Source of the DNA: Alphaproteobacteria bacterium
GTDB taxonomy: Bacteria > Pseudomonadota > Alphaproteobacteria > Bin95
Direction: 5' to 3'
NCBI GenBank assembly: GCA_022827685.1
Contig: JAJEIH010000049.1
Location: forward strand, 62,001-126,000
DNA: 64,000 nt
In this document: piece by piece, positions 1-8,618 of the stretch
Position numbering within the stretch: the stretch's first letter is position 1
How the letters are laid out: the number at the start of each line of letters is the position of its first letter
The notes under the pieces: generated by a model
What the model saw: the letters and a program-made list of their open reading frames with translations, nothing else
Told to the model about the DNA's origin: nothing
Databases searched by the model: none
Made by a program: the position numbers and the translations under genes

Positions 1-1
1 G

Positions 2-541
2 GGCGAGCCGCCCATGGCCACGATGGGACCGAGCCGTCTGGAGCTCTCCAAGCCGGTCATTGCCGCGGTCGCCGGCCCGGCTGTGGCAGGCGGTATGGAA
101 CTGGCGTTGTGGTGCGACCTCCGGGTGATGGAGGAGACCGCCTTCATGGGCGTCTATTGCCGCCGCTGGGGCATCCCGCTGATCGACGGCGGCACTGTGC
201 GCCTGCCGCGCCTCGTGGGCGAAGGCCGGGCGATGGACCTGGTCCTGACCGCGCGCCGGGTGGATGCGAATGAGGCGCTTGCCATCGGCCTTTGCGAATA
301 TGTGGTGCCGCAAGGCGAAGCCCGGCAAAGGGCCGAGGCGCTGGCCCGCGACATCGCCCGCTTTCCGCAAAGCTGCATGAGGGCCGACCGGCGGTCCGTC
401 CGGGCGCAGCATGGCCTGAGCGAACGTGAGGCGCTGCGCCAGGAGTGGCGGGGGAGCAAGGCCGAAGTCGCCGGGGGCGTCGAGGGCGCGGTGAAATTTG
501 CAGGGGGTAAGGGGCGCGGCGGAGATTTCCGCGACATATGA
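2..541 (+). CDS. Enoyl-CoA hydratase/isomerase (crotonase family), 5' end outside window
   Basis: The open frame runs from the window edge, so the N-terminus is missing and 179 residues are visible. The crotonase oxyanion segment AGPAVAGGMELALWCDLRV is present, followed by the family block GGTVRLPRLVG. The domain ends with the usual basic helix. Crotonases hydrate or isomerise acyl-CoA thioesters in the cytoplasm. The substrate cannot be told from this part. The tail after about residue 160 is Gly/Lys-rich and unlike the family. The ATG at 14 is internal to the conserved fold and is not proposed as the start. Confidence 0.85.
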   Translation, partial: GEPPMATMGPSRLELSKPVIAAVAGPAVAGGMELALWCDLRVMEETAFMGVYCRRWGIPLIDGGTVRLPRLVGEGRAMDLVLTARRVDANEALAIGLCEYVVPQGEARQRAEALARDIARFPQSCMRADRRSVRAQHGLSEREALRQEWRGSKAEVAGGVEGAVKFAGGKGRGGDFRDI

Positions 542-571
542 CCGGCCGCTCTCAGGTCCTCCTGTCCTCGC

Positions 572-736
572 AAGATCCGCCTGCGGGAGAATGCGAGCCA
601 GGCGGTGTTCGCCCGCTACCTCAATGTGACGACGGGCCTTGTGAGCCAGTGGGAGCGGGGCGAGAGACGGCCCCGCGGCGCATCGCTGAAGCTGCTGACC
701 CTGGTCGCCCGGAACGGCCTCGGGGCGGTCGCGTAG
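572..736 (+). pseudogene. 5'-truncated XRE/HigA-type antitoxin remnant
   Basis: Read from 572, this frame gives about 54 residues with a helix-turn-helix, SQAVFARYLNVTTGLVSQWE, then the typical C-terminal half of HigA-like XRE antitoxins, and ends in TAG. There is no ATG, and the same frame is closed upstream by the crotonase stop at 539-541. The N-terminal third of the family is therefore absent and no start or ribosome site is visible. No HigB-like toxin lies nearby. I read it as the decayed end of a toxin-antitoxin locus. Confidence 0.6.
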
Positions 737-825
737 CGCCTGCGGTCGCCTGAAAAGCAGGCGGATCTCCTCGGAACGCCGCGCCGGAGCCGGCGGCGGA
801 ATAGCGGCGGCCCGGCTGCCCCGGC

Positions 826-1203
826 TCAGCCGTCTTCGGAGCCCCGGCCACCGGCGGGCGAAGCAACGACCTCGGCATCCATGCTCACAGGAACCTGTAT
901 GGATAGCCAGGGCTCCTTCACGACCGTGGTGGTGTGGCCCTGTCCGGTGTGGTCCTCCATCAGGCAGAGGTCGCCGGGCCTTATTCGCCGGGTGGTGCCG
1001 TCGCCGAAGCCCAGCTCCGCCTCTCCATGCACGGTGATGACGAACTGGCGCCGGGGGCAATTGTGCCAGCCGGGCATCGGCTCCCGGCGAAACACCAGCT
1101 CCTCCCCCGCAGTCGTGGCGAAGCTGAACGTGCCCGCCGCGTTCATCTCGAACTCCTCGATATGGGACTGCCCGTCGCTGCCGGAATAGACGCGGTATTG
1201 CAT
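826..1203 (-). CDS. Cupin-domain protein
   Basis: A 125-residue protein. A single beta-barrel cupin domain is indicated by the run WHNCPRRQFVITVHGEAELG followed by the second cupin motif, which contains PGDLCLMEDHTGQGH. His residues near 45, 57 and 90 are candidate metal ligands. Its function is unknown; small cupins of this type are often annotated as sugar-binding or dioxygenase-like. A GAGAGGG ribosome site lies just upstream of the ATG. It is a single gene between a toxin-antitoxin relic and the sugar ABC operon, with no evident functional link to either. Confidence 0.75.
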   Translation of the reverse strand: MQYRVYSGSDGQSHIEEFEMNAAGTFSFATTAGEELVFRREPMPGWHNCPRRQFVITVHGEAELGFGDGTTRRIRPGDLCLMEDHTGQGHTTTVVKEPWLSIQVPVSMDAEVVASPAGGRGSEDG

Positions 1204-1416
1204 GCTGTAGCCCTCTCTGCTCTGCCTGCCGATATTCCCGGTTAGTCCGGATAGAGGCCGAAATCGGGGTGGCCCGGGCCCTCCCGCTTGCGGTATGCGC
1301 GCCCGTTCAAGTGCCAGTCCTGCCCGTTATGGGCAAGCGCGCCAGTCGTTCAAGGGAAGGGAAGCGCCTCGCCCCCGGTGAGGAGCCGGCGGCGTCCGGA
1401 ACGCGCCGAAGACCGG

Positions 1417-2514
1417 TCAGTTCAGGCGTTCGCCCGTATCCGGCGCGAAATACGATACCTTGCCGAGATCGAAGGCCAGGGCGAGGGTCGAGCCGGGACG
1501 GGCCTCCGTTTCGGCATGAAGCCGCGCCGTGACCTGCTTGCCGCCGATCAGGGACACGACAAAGGTATCGGCGCCCGCCGGCTCCACCATGTCGATCAGG
1601 CATTCGGCTTCCTGAACGCCGTCGCCGGCGCGGAAGCCCGCCTCGGCTATGTCCTCGGGCCGGAGCCCCACGACCACGTCCCCGGGCAGACCGTCGATGC
1701 GGCCGTCGATCAACACGATCGGCGGGCCCCCGGCCCGTTCGATTTCGATCCTCGTGCCGTTGCCGTGGCGCGACGCCCTGGCCGGGATCAGGTTCATCGC
1801 CGGGCTTCCCATGAAATCGGCCACGAACAGGTTGGTCGGGCGGTTGTATATCTCGGCGGGCGAACCGACCTGCTGCACGACGCCGTCTTTCAGGACCACG
1901 ATCCTGGTCGCGAGCGTCATCGCCTCGATCTGGTCATGGGTCACATAGACCATCGTGGCGCCGAGGTCGCTGTGCAGCTTCTTGATTTCCAGGCGCATCT
2001 CGACGCGCAGCTTGGCGTCGAGATTCGACAGGGGCTCATCGAACAGGAACAGCTGGGGATCGCGCACCAGCGCCCGCCCCATGGCGACCCGCTGGCGCTG
2101 GCCGCCCGAGAGCTGGCTGGGGCGCCGGTCCAGAAGCTGTTCGATCTGGAGCTGCCGGGCCACCTCCTGCAGCTTCCTGGCCCGCACCGCCTTGTCCACC
2201 CCGCGCACTTTCATGCCGAAGGTGATGTTCCCGGCCACGCTCATGGTCGGATAAAGCGCATAGGACTGGAACACCATCGCAATGTTGCGGTCCTTCGGGC
2301 TGACATGGGTCACGTCGCGTCCGCCGATATGAATCGTTCCGCCGGAAATCGGCTCGAGCCCCGCAATGCAGTTCAGCAGGGTGGACTTGCCGCAGCCGGA
2401 CGGCCCCACCAGCACCAGGAAGCCCCCCGGCTCCGCCGACACGTTGATGTCCTTCAGGATTTCCACCGCGCCGAAGTTCTTGCCGAGGTTTCTTATCTCC
2501 AGGATCGGTTCCAT
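1417..2514 (-). CDS. Sugar ABC transporter ATP-binding protein (MalK/UgpC type)
   Basis: A 365-residue ATPase that energises import through the two permeases encoded just upstream. Walker A is GPSGCGKST (about residues 37-45), the signature is LSGGQRQRVAMGRAL, Walker B is LFLFDEPLSNLD and the switch is VTHDQIEAMT. The C-terminal 130 residues form the TOBE/regulatory region of CUT1 ATPases. It starts four bases after the gtsC stop and closes the operon. In Pseudomonas gts operons the equivalent gene serves glucose/mannose uptake. CUT1 ATPases can be shared between transporters, so it may also serve others. Confidence 0.93.
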   Translation of the reverse strand: MEPILEIRNLGKNFGAVEILKDINVSAEPGGFLVLVGPSGCGKSTLLNCIAGLEPISGGTIHIGGRDVTHVSPKDRNIAMVFQSYALYPTMSVAGNITFGMKVRGVDKAVRARKLQEVARQLQIEQLLDRRPSQLSGGQRQRVAMGRALVRDPQLFLFDEPLSNLDAKLRVEMRLEIKKLHSDLGATMVYVTHDQIEAMTLATRIVVLKDGVVQQVGSPAEIYNRPTNLFVADFMGSPAMNLIPARASRHGNGTRIEIERAGGPPIVLIDGRIDGLPGDVVVGLRPEDIAEAGFRAGDGVQEAECLIDMVEPAGADTFVVSLIGGKQVTARLHAETEARPGSTLALAFDLGKVSYFAPDTGERLN

Positions 2515-2518
2515 CGGG

Positions 2519-3409
2519 TCACCCTTTCACGGAGCCTGCGGTCAGTCCGCGGATGAAATACTTGCCGGCGACGGCATAGACGAACAGCGTGGGGAGCGCG
2601 GCGATGATCGCAGCGGCCATATCCACGTTGTATTCCTTCACGCCCGTGGTCGAGTTGACGATATTGTTCAGGGCCACGGTCACGGGTTGCGTTCCCGCCT
2701 GGCTGAAGCTCACGCCAAAGAGGAAGTCGTTCCAGATCTGGGTGAATTGCCAGATTACCGTGACCATCAGTATGGGCAGGCTGAGCGGCATGAAAACGGA
2801 CCAGAAGATGCGGAAGAAACCCGCGCCGTCCACCTTCGCCGCCTTCACCAGTTCGACCGGAATGGTGACGTAGTAGTTCCGGAAAAACAGCGTGGTGAAG
2901 CCGATGCCGTAGATCACGTGAACGAAGACCAGGCCGGAGATGGAGCCCGTCAGGCCCATGAACCCGAGCGTCCGCGCCATCGGCAGCAGCACCACCTGGA
3001 ACGGGATGAAGCAGCCGAACAACATCAGCGAGAAGATCAGGTTTGCGCCGCGGAACCTCCATTGCGCGATCACGTAACCGTTCACGGCGCCGAGCAGGGT
3101 CGAAATTGCCACCGCCGGCACCGACAGCGACACGGAGTTCCAGAAATACGGCCGAAGCCCCTCGCACTGGATGCCGGTGCAGGCGCTGGACCAGGCCGTG
3201 CCCCAGGCTTCGAACGTCACCCGGGCCGGCAGCGCAACCAAGCTTCCCGCCCGGATTTCCTCGAGACTCTTCAGCGACGTTGCGATCATCACGAAAAGCG
3301 GCATCAGGTAGAACAGGGCGAACAACCCCAGGATCGCAAACAACAACCAGCGCAGCGCCGCCTGGCCGGCGCGGGGCGCAGCGGGCAGGCCTCGCGCCGG
3401 ATCAGTCAC
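2519..3409 (-). CDS. gtsC: Carbohydrate ABC transporter permease (GtsC-like)
   Basis: A 296-residue CUT1 inner-membrane permease with about six membrane segments. The EAA loop (VELVKAAKVDGAGFF) contacts the ATPase. The first periplasmic loop contains an unusual Cys-rich stretch, SSACTGIQCEGLRPYFWNS, that I recognise from glucose/mannose GtsC proteins. The C-terminus, GKYFIRGLTAGSVKG, also fits that group. It overlaps the end of gtsB by 8 bp, implying translational coupling. The subfamily assignment rests on recalled sequence resemblance, not on an alignment. Confidence 0.88.
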   Translation of the reverse strand: MTDPARGLPAAPRAGQAALRWLLFAILGLFALFYLMPLFVMIATSLKSLEEIRAGSLVALPARVTFEAWGTAWSSACTGIQCEGLRPYFWNSVSLSVPAVAISTLLGAVNGYVIAQWRFRGANLIFSLMLFGCFIPFQVVLLPMARTLGFMGLTGSISGLVFVHVIYGIGFTTLFFRNYYVTIPVELVKAAKVDGAGFFRIFWSVFMPLSLPILMVTVIWQFTQIWNDFLFGVSFSQAGTQPVTVALNNIVNSTTGVKEYNVDMAAAIIAALPTLFVYAVAGKYFIRGLTAGSVKG

Positions 3410-4274
3410 GCTTCGCCCTCAATTCCGAATAGAGGTAGGGCACGACAATTGCGAACACGACCGCCATCATGACCATCGCCGAACTCGCCGCCTGGCCGAG
3501 GTCGCCGCGCGAGAAGGCCATCGCATACATGTAGGTCGCGGGGAGGTCGGTGGCGTAGCCGGGTCCGCCGCCGGTCAACGCGATGACAAGGTCGAAGCTC
3601 TTGATCGCGAGGTGGGCCAACACGATGAAGGCGGACAGGAAGATCGGCATCATCGAAGGAATGATGATCGCGGAATAGATGCGCCATGTAGGAATGCCGT
3701 CCACCCTGGCCGCCTTGACGATCTCTTCATCCACGCTGCGCAGTCCGGCGAGGAACAGCGCCATGACGAAACCGCTCGCCTGCCAGACGCCGGCGATGAC
3801 AATCGCGTAGATCGCCATGTCGGGGTCGATGACCCAATCGAAGGAAAAGCCCTCGAAGCCCCAGCCGCGCACCGTCGCCTCGATTCCGAGGCCCGGGTTC
3901 ATGATCCATTTCCACGCGGTCCCGGTCACGATCATCGAGAGAGCCATGGGATACAGGTAGATTGTGCGCAGCGCACCCTCGGCCCTGATTTTCTGGTCCA
4001 GGAGAATCGCCAGCAGCAGGCCCAGCAGCATTGAGACCGCGATGAACAATGCGCCGAAGACGAACAGGTTGTTTATGGCCGTATCCCAGCGGGGCGCGGC
4101 GAACAGCCGGTCGTATTGAATGAATCCTTCGATCTCGTATTTCGGCAGAAGGCGCGAGCGCGTCATCGATACCCAGGCCGTCCAGGCGATGAACCCGTAG
4201 ACGAAGACCAGGACAGCGACAAAAGACGGTGCGAGGACCAGTTTCGGGACGTTGCGTTCCAGCCAGGCGGCCAT
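3402..4274 (-). CDS. gtsB: Sugar ABC transporter permease (GtsB-like)
   Basis: A 290-residue CUT1 permease with an N-terminal membrane helix (about 12-32) and five further helices. The EAA motif is VDEEIVKAARVDGIPTW near residue 190. It pairs with the downstream permease to form the membrane channel. Translation begins 64 bp after the binding-protein stop, and that gap holds a strong stem-loop which probably lowers expression of this gene relative to the binding protein. Its length is normal for the family. Confidence 0.9.
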   Translation of the reverse strand: MAAWLERNVPKLVLAPSFVAVLVFVYGFIAWTAWVSMTRSRLLPKYEIEGFIQYDRLFAAPRWDTAINNLFVFGALFIAVSMLLGLLLAILLDQKIRAEGALRTIYLYPMALSMIVTGTAWKWIMNPGLGIEATVRGWGFEGFSFDWVIDPDMAIYAIVIAGVWQASGFVMALFLAGLRSVDEEIVKAARVDGIPTWRIYSAIIIPSMMPIFLSAFIVLAHLAIKSFDLVIALTGGGPGYATDLPATYMYAMAFSRGDLGQAASSAMVMMAVVFAIVVPYLYSELRAKRD

Positions 4275-4290
4275 GAAGACTGACTTCTAC

Positions 4291-4331
4291 GGAAAACGGT
4301 CCCGCGCCCGCCGGGCTGCGGGCGCGGGACC
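4291..4331 (-). terminator. Intercistronic stem-loop between gtsA and gtsB
   Basis: Bases 4298-4310 and 4319-4331 form a perfect 13-bp GC-rich inverted repeat with an 8-nt loop. In the direction of gtsA transcription the stem is followed by GTTTTCC. This looks like a leaky rho-independent terminator or a 3' stabilising hairpin. It would let the periplasmic binding protein be made in excess of the membrane subunits, as is common in ABC operons. Confidence 0.7.
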
Positions 4332-4338
4332 CGCCGGG

Positions 4339-5583
4339 CTACATCGAGTTGGCAATGGCCTCGGCCAGCATTTTCACTGCATCGGCCGACGACATGTCCG
4401 AGTTGAAATGCGCCGTGACCACGTCGGTGATCGCGCCGGATTGCGCGCCGCGCAGCGCCATGCCGTGGGCGTAGCTGGGCAGCAGCGAACCGCTTTCCGA
4501 ACTTGCCGCCATATCCCGGGCGGACAGGTGCGCGCAGCTGTCGAACTCGTCCAGCGCGACGTCCGTACGCGCCGGGATCGAGCCCTTGTTCAGGTTGAAG
4601 ACCTTCTGGAAGTTCTTGCCGACGATCAGCTTGGCCAGCAGCGCCTGGCCGGCCCGCTTGTCCTCTCCGTCCACGTTGAACATCGCGAAGCTGTCCACGT
4701 TGTAGAGGAACCCGTCGCCCGGCGTCGAAGCGCAGAGGAAATCGACCCCGGGCGCCTTCCCGGCAGCCAGGAACTCGCCCTTGGCCCAGTCTCCCATGAT
4801 CTGGAAGGCAGCTTCGCCGTTCATCACCATGGCCGTGGCGAGGTTCCAGTCGCGCCCCGAGAAATTGCGGTCGACATATCCGCGCATGGTGCGCATCTGA
4901 TCGAAGACGGCAACCATCGCGTCCGAAGTCAGGGCATTCTCGTCGAGCTCGACGAACGCCTTCCGGAAGCCGTCGGCGCCCAGAATACCCAGCGCAACCG
5001 CTTCGAACACGGTGGCGTCCTGCCAGGCCTGCCCGCCATGGGCCAGCGGGACGATGCCGGCGGCCTGCAGCTTTTCGGCGGCCGCGTTGAATTCGTCCCA
5101 TGTGCCCGGCATGGCAATGCCATTGGCCGTCAGGATGTCGGCATTGGCCCAGATCCAGTCCACGCGATGAACATTGACGGGCGCGGCGCACCAGGCGCCT
5201 TCGCATTGCATATGGCCGGCAATCGAGGCCGGCAGCACATTGGCCCAGCCTTCGGCCTCGGCCACGGCCGAAATGTCGGCCAATGCGCCTTCTTCATACC
5301 ATTCCTGAATCGCCGGTCCTTTCAACTGAACGGCGGTCGGCGCGTTGCCGGACAGGACGCGCGCGCGCAGGGCGGTCATCGCGGCGTCGCCGCCGCCGCC
5401 GGCCACGGGCATGTCGGTCCAGGTGCCGCCATTGGCGGCAAACTCCTGCTGGAGCACGGCGACGGACTTGGCCTCACCGCCTGAAGTCCACCAGTGCAGA
5501 ACTTCTGCCTGCGGTTCGGCGAAAGCAGAAGATGCGCTAACGAATGCCGCGGCCACCACGGCCGCGAACGCCGGTTTATTCAT
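4339..5583 (-). CDS. gtsA: Glucose/mannose-type ABC transporter substrate-binding protein
   Basis: A 414-residue periplasmic binding protein and first gene of the operon. The start is the ATG at 5583, preceded by GGAGGAA at good spacing and followed by a Sec signal peptide ending near AFA-EP (residue 22). Longer in-frame extensions lack a signal. The mature protein begins VLHWWTSGGEAKSVAVL, typical of CUT1 group 1 binding proteins, and resembles glucose-binding GtsA throughout. The ligand is inferred from family resemblance. The gene is divergent from a small coiled-coil gene across a 238-bp gap. Confidence 0.88.
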   Translation of the reverse strand: MNKPAFAAVVAAAFVSASSAFAEPQAEVLHWWTSGGEAKSVAVLQQEFAANGGTWTDMPVAGGGGDAAMTALRARVLSGNAPTAVQLKGPAIQEWYEEGALADISAVAEAEGWANVLPASIAGHMQCEGAWCAAPVNVHRVDWIWANADILTANGIAMPGTWDEFNAAAEKLQAAGIVPLAHGGQAWQDATVFEAVALGILGADGFRKAFVELDENALTSDAMVAVFDQMRTMRGYVDRNFSGRDWNLATAMVMNGEAAFQIMGDWAKGEFLAAGKAPGVDFLCASTPGDGFLYNVDSFAMFNVDGEDKRAGQALLAKLIVGKNFQKVFNLNKGSIPARTDVALDEFDSCAHLSARDMAASSESGSLLPSYAHGMALRGAQSGAITDVVTAHFNSDMSSADAVKMLAEAIANSM

Positions 5584-5821
5584 CAGGTTTCCTCCCGGTG
5601 TGGTTCGAAACAACTCCGGCCATGTGCGTCCGCGACCGTAGGGGCGCCGGGCCGGGTTGTCTATTGCATGCTCCCGCAGGCTTGCACCGACGGGGAAACC
5701 TCCGCCGGACGGATGCCCCGGCCGGACGCCGGCAGGCGGTGGGCAGGCGCTACAGCAGCTTGACCCGCCGGCCGGAATTGCGCAGGCTCGCTCGCAATCG
5801 CAAGGAAGCGCCTCGTCCCCC

Positions 5822-6076
5822 ATGAGCCCTGAAATGATTGCGATACTGGCGGTCGGCGCAGCCCTGGCCGGGTTGATCTGGCAGAGTCAGCGCGCGCTGC
5901 GCGCCGAACTCACCGGGCGCATGGATCGGATCGAGAGCCGCATGGACCGGATCGAGATCCGCATGGAGCGCATGGAAGGCCGGCTTGCGGAACTGGGCGA
6001 CCGGGTCTCGCGCATCGAAGGCATGCTGCATCTGCATCTCGGCCGCAATGAGGAGCCGACGGCCCCGGCCGAATGA
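5822..6076 (+). CDS. Small one-helix membrane coiled-coil protein (paralogue A)
   Basis: An 84-residue protein. Residues 1-19 form one hydrophobic helix with the motif PEMIAILAVGAALAGL. Residues 33-67 are near-perfect heptads (RMDRIES, RMDRIEI, RMERMEG, RLAELGD, RVSRIEG) predicting a parallel coiled coil. It ends GRNEEPTAPAE. Two relatives share the N-terminal helix and the RN...APAE tail, at 47444-47707 and 51481-51711. Function is unknown. Topology is probably an N-terminal anchor with a cytoplasmic coiled coil. The ribosome site (AAGGAAG) is rather distant, so start confidence is moderate. Confidence 0.72.
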   Translation: MSPEMIAILAVGAALAGLIWQSQRALRAELTGRMDRIESRMDRIEIRMERMEGRLAELGDRVSRIEGMLHLHLGRNEEPTAPAE

Positions 6077-6091
6077 CCGGCGGCGGCCCGC

Positions 6092-7336
6092 CTACCCCGC
6101 CGCCTCGAACCGGACCGGCACTTTCCTCGGCCCGCGCACCTGCCCGCCGGCCCAGGTGACGGCCTCCGCGTCCTCAAGCTCGAACGCGCCGATGCGGTCG
6201 AACCAGGTGCGGAGCGCCACCTGCATTTCCATGCGGGCGAGGTTGGAGCCGGCGCAGCGGTGGATGCCGAGGCCGAAGGCCATGTGGCGGTTGCGCTCGC
6301 GGTCCAGCACCACCTCACCGGCGCGCTCGAACGCCGCCGGGTCGCGGTTGGCGCCGGGGAAGTTGAGCAGCACCCGGTCGCCCTCCTGCATCTCCGCCCC
6401 GTCGATCTCGACCGGCTCCGTCACGATGCGGCCCATGGTGACGGGCGAGTAGAAGCGCAGCAGCTCCTCCACCGCCGTCGGCAGAAGCTCCGGCTCCGCG
6501 CGAAGCCGTGCCTGGTCTTGCGGATGGGTCGCAAAATGGTAGAGCGAGGAGGAAATCGCGCTCCAGGTCGTGTCGATGCCGGCGATCAGCAGCAGCGAGC
6601 ACATGCCGAGAATCCGGTAGTCGGTCAGCTTCTCGCCCTCGGCCTCCGAGTCGATCAGCATGGAGATCGCGTCGCCGCAGGGGTTCCGGCGCCGCTCGGT
6701 CACCATCTCCTGGAAGAAGGCGCGGATGGCGGTCCGGCAGCGCACCATCTCGTCCGGCTCGGTCAGCCCGATCTCCAGCACGCCGCGCACCCAGCCGACG
6801 AACTCCTCGGCGCGCGCGGGGTCGATGCCGAGGATGTGCGCGATGACCCGCGGCGTGATCTGTTCCGCATAGTCCGCCGCCGCATCGGCCCGGCCGTCGG
6901 CGATGAAGCCGTCGATCAGCCGGTTGCAGAGGATGCGCGTGTAGGGGATGTAGCCCTCCACCGCATGCGGGCTGAACAGCGGCATGATGAGGCGCCGGTA
7001 GGGCCGGTGGCGCGGCGGGTCGGAGGTGATCGGCGGGGTGCGGCTGGTCTCGCCGTGCTTCTCCGTCTCCGCTTCCAGGATCTCCATCATCTCCGGCGAG
7101 GGCGGCACCACGAGCGGCGAGGCGGAGGAGAGCGCCGGCACCATCTTCACCATCTGCTGCAGATGCTCGTAGCGGGTCGGCAGCCAGGAGCCGCCCCAGC
7201 GCTCGGTGCGCGCGATCGGGCAGCGGTTCCGGAGCTCGTCCCAGACGGGCGCCGGGTCGCGCACATAGCCCGGGTCGAAGATGTCGTAGTCGCTGGCCCA
7301 GTCATGCACCGGGCAGCGTTGCGGACTGTCGGTCAT
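6092..7336 (-). CDS. Cytochrome P450 (second copy of tandem pair)
   Basis: A 414-residue soluble bacterial P450. The I-helix oxygen-activation motif is AGIDTTWS, the K-helix ExxR lies in EELLRFYSP, and the haem loop is FGLGIHRCAGSN with Cys361 as thiolate ligand. It inserts one O2 atom into an unknown substrate using electrons from a ferredoxin. It is by eye mostly identical to the P450 encoded immediately upstream, from the shared start CPVHDW(A/S)(T/S)DYDIFDP to the C-terminal GGQVRGPR, so the two arose by tandem duplication. It lies last in a ferredoxin-P450-P450 operon. Confidence 0.95.
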   Translation of the reverse strand: MTDSPQRCPVHDWASDYDIFDPGYVRDPAPVWDELRNRCPIARTERWGGSWLPTRYEHLQQMVKMVPALSSASPLVVPPSPEMMEILEAETEKHGETSRTPPITSDPPRHRPYRRLIMPLFSPHAVEGYIPYTRILCNRLIDGFIADGRADAAADYAEQITPRVIAHILGIDPARAEEFVGWVRGVLEIGLTEPDEMVRCRTAIRAFFQEMVTERRRNPCGDAISMLIDSEAEGEKLTDYRILGMCSLLLIAGIDTTWSAISSSLYHFATHPQDQARLRAEPELLPTAVEELLRFYSPVTMGRIVTEPVEIDGAEMQEGDRVLLNFPGANRDPAAFERAGEVVLDRERNRHMAFGLGIHRCAGSNLARMEMQVALRTWFDRIGAFELEDAEAVTWAGGQVRGPRKVPVRFEAAG

Positions 7337-7368
7337 GGGTGTTCTCTCCCGCGGGTCCTGCGCCCGCC

Positions 7369-8604
7369 TCAGGCGGCGGCGAAGCGGACCGGCACCGTGC
7401 GCGGCCCCCGCACCTGCCCGCCGGCCCAGGTGACCGCATCCGGGTCCGCAAGCTCGAACGGGCCGATGCGGTCGAACCAGGTGCGGAGCGCGACCTGCAT
7501 TTCCATCCGCGCGAGGTTGGAGCCGGCGCAGCGGTGGATGCCGAGGCCGAAGGCCATGTGGCGGTTGCGCTTGCGGTCGAGAATCACCTCGTCGGGCTTC
7601 TCGAACGCCGCCGGGTCGCGGTTGGCGCCCGGGAAGTTGAGCAGCACCTTGTCGCCGGGCTTCATCTCGACGCCGCCGACCTCCACGGGCTCCATGACCT
7701 TGCGGCCCATGGTGACCGGGGAATAGAAGCGCAGCAGCTCCTCCACCGCCGTCGGCAGCAGCTCCGGCTCGGCCCTGAGCCGCGCCTGGTCCTCCGGGTG
7801 GGTCGCGAAATGCAGCAGCGAGGCGGAGATCGAGCTCCAGGTGGTGTCGATGCCTGCCACCAGCAGCAGGAAGCAGACGCCGACGACCTTGTAGTCGTCC
7901 AGCTTCTCGCCCTCGACCTCGGCCTCGATGAGGGTCGAGATCGCGTCGCCGCGGGGATTCTTCCGCCGCTCGGTCACCATCTCCTGGAAGAAGTCGCGGA
8001 TGATGCCGCGATACTTGATGCGCATTTCCGGCTGCGTCTGGCCGAGTTCCAGTATGCCGCGCACCCAGGTGACGAAATCACCGGCGCGCGCCGGGTCGAT
8101 GCCGAGCACATGCGCGATGACGCGCGGCGTGATCTGCTGGGCGTAGTCGGCCGCGGCGTCGGCCTCGCCCTTCGCCGCGAAGCCGTCGATCAGGCTGTTG
8201 CAGAGCGCGCGCGTATAGGGGATCTGCTCCTCCACCGCGCGCGGCGAGAAGAAGGGCAGGATCAGCCGCCGGAACGGCTGGTGCTCCGGCGGGTCGGCGG
8301 TGATCGGCGGGTTCTCGCTGCCGTATTTCTTCGCCTCCGCCACCAGCACCTCGCGCAACTCCGGCGAGGGCGGCACCACCACGGCCGAGCGCGAGGAGAG
8401 CGCCGGCACCATCTTGACCAGCTGCTGCAGGTCCTCGTAGCGCGTCGGCATCCAGGAGCCGCCCCAGCGCCCCGTGTGCGCGATCGGGCAGCGTTCGCGC
8501 AGATCGTCCCAGACCGGCGCGGGGTCGCGCACATAATCGGGGTCGAAAATGTCGTAGTCGGTCGCCCAGTCGTGAACCGGACAGGTCTCCGGCGCGTCGG
8601 TCAT
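7369..8604 (-). CDS. Cytochrome P450 (first copy of tandem pair)
   Basis: A 411-residue P450 with AGIDTTWS, the ExxR in EELLR, and FGLGIHRCAGSN with Cys359 as haem ligand. The start at 8604 was chosen because it matches the N-terminus of the sister P450 (MTD...CPVHDW) and lies 14 bp after the ferredoxin stop. A start 54 bp further upstream would overlap the ferredoxin gene. The 32-bp gap to the second P450 implies co-transcription. No ferredoxin reductase gene is seen in the window, so electrons presumably come from one encoded elsewhere. The substrate is unknown. Confidence 0.94.
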   Translation of the reverse strand: MTDAPETCPVHDWATDYDIFDPDYVRDPAPVWDDLRERCPIAHTGRWGGSWMPTRYEDLQQLVKMVPALSSRSAVVVPPSPELREVLVAEAKKYGSENPPITADPPEHQPFRRLILPFFSPRAVEEQIPYTRALCNSLIDGFAAKGEADAAADYAQQITPRVIAHVLGIDPARAGDFVTWVRGILELGQTQPEMRIKYRGIIRDFFQEMVTERRKNPRGDAISTLIEAEVEGEKLDDYKVVGVCFLLLVAGIDTTWSSISASLLHFATHPEDQARLRAEPELLPTAVEELLRFYSPVTMGRKVMEPVEVGGVEMKPGDKVLLNFPGANRDPAAFEKPDEVILDRKRNRHMAFGLGIHRCAGSNLARMEMQVALRTWFDRIGPFELADPDAVTWAGGQVRGPRTVPVRFAAA

Positions 8605-8618
8605 AGGCTTGTCCCCCG

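Noticed and set aside
1321-1335. TGCCC/GGGCA inverted repeat downstream of the sugar ATPase gene as a terminator
   Set aside because: A 5-bp stem without a T-run is expected by chance in such GC-rich DNA.
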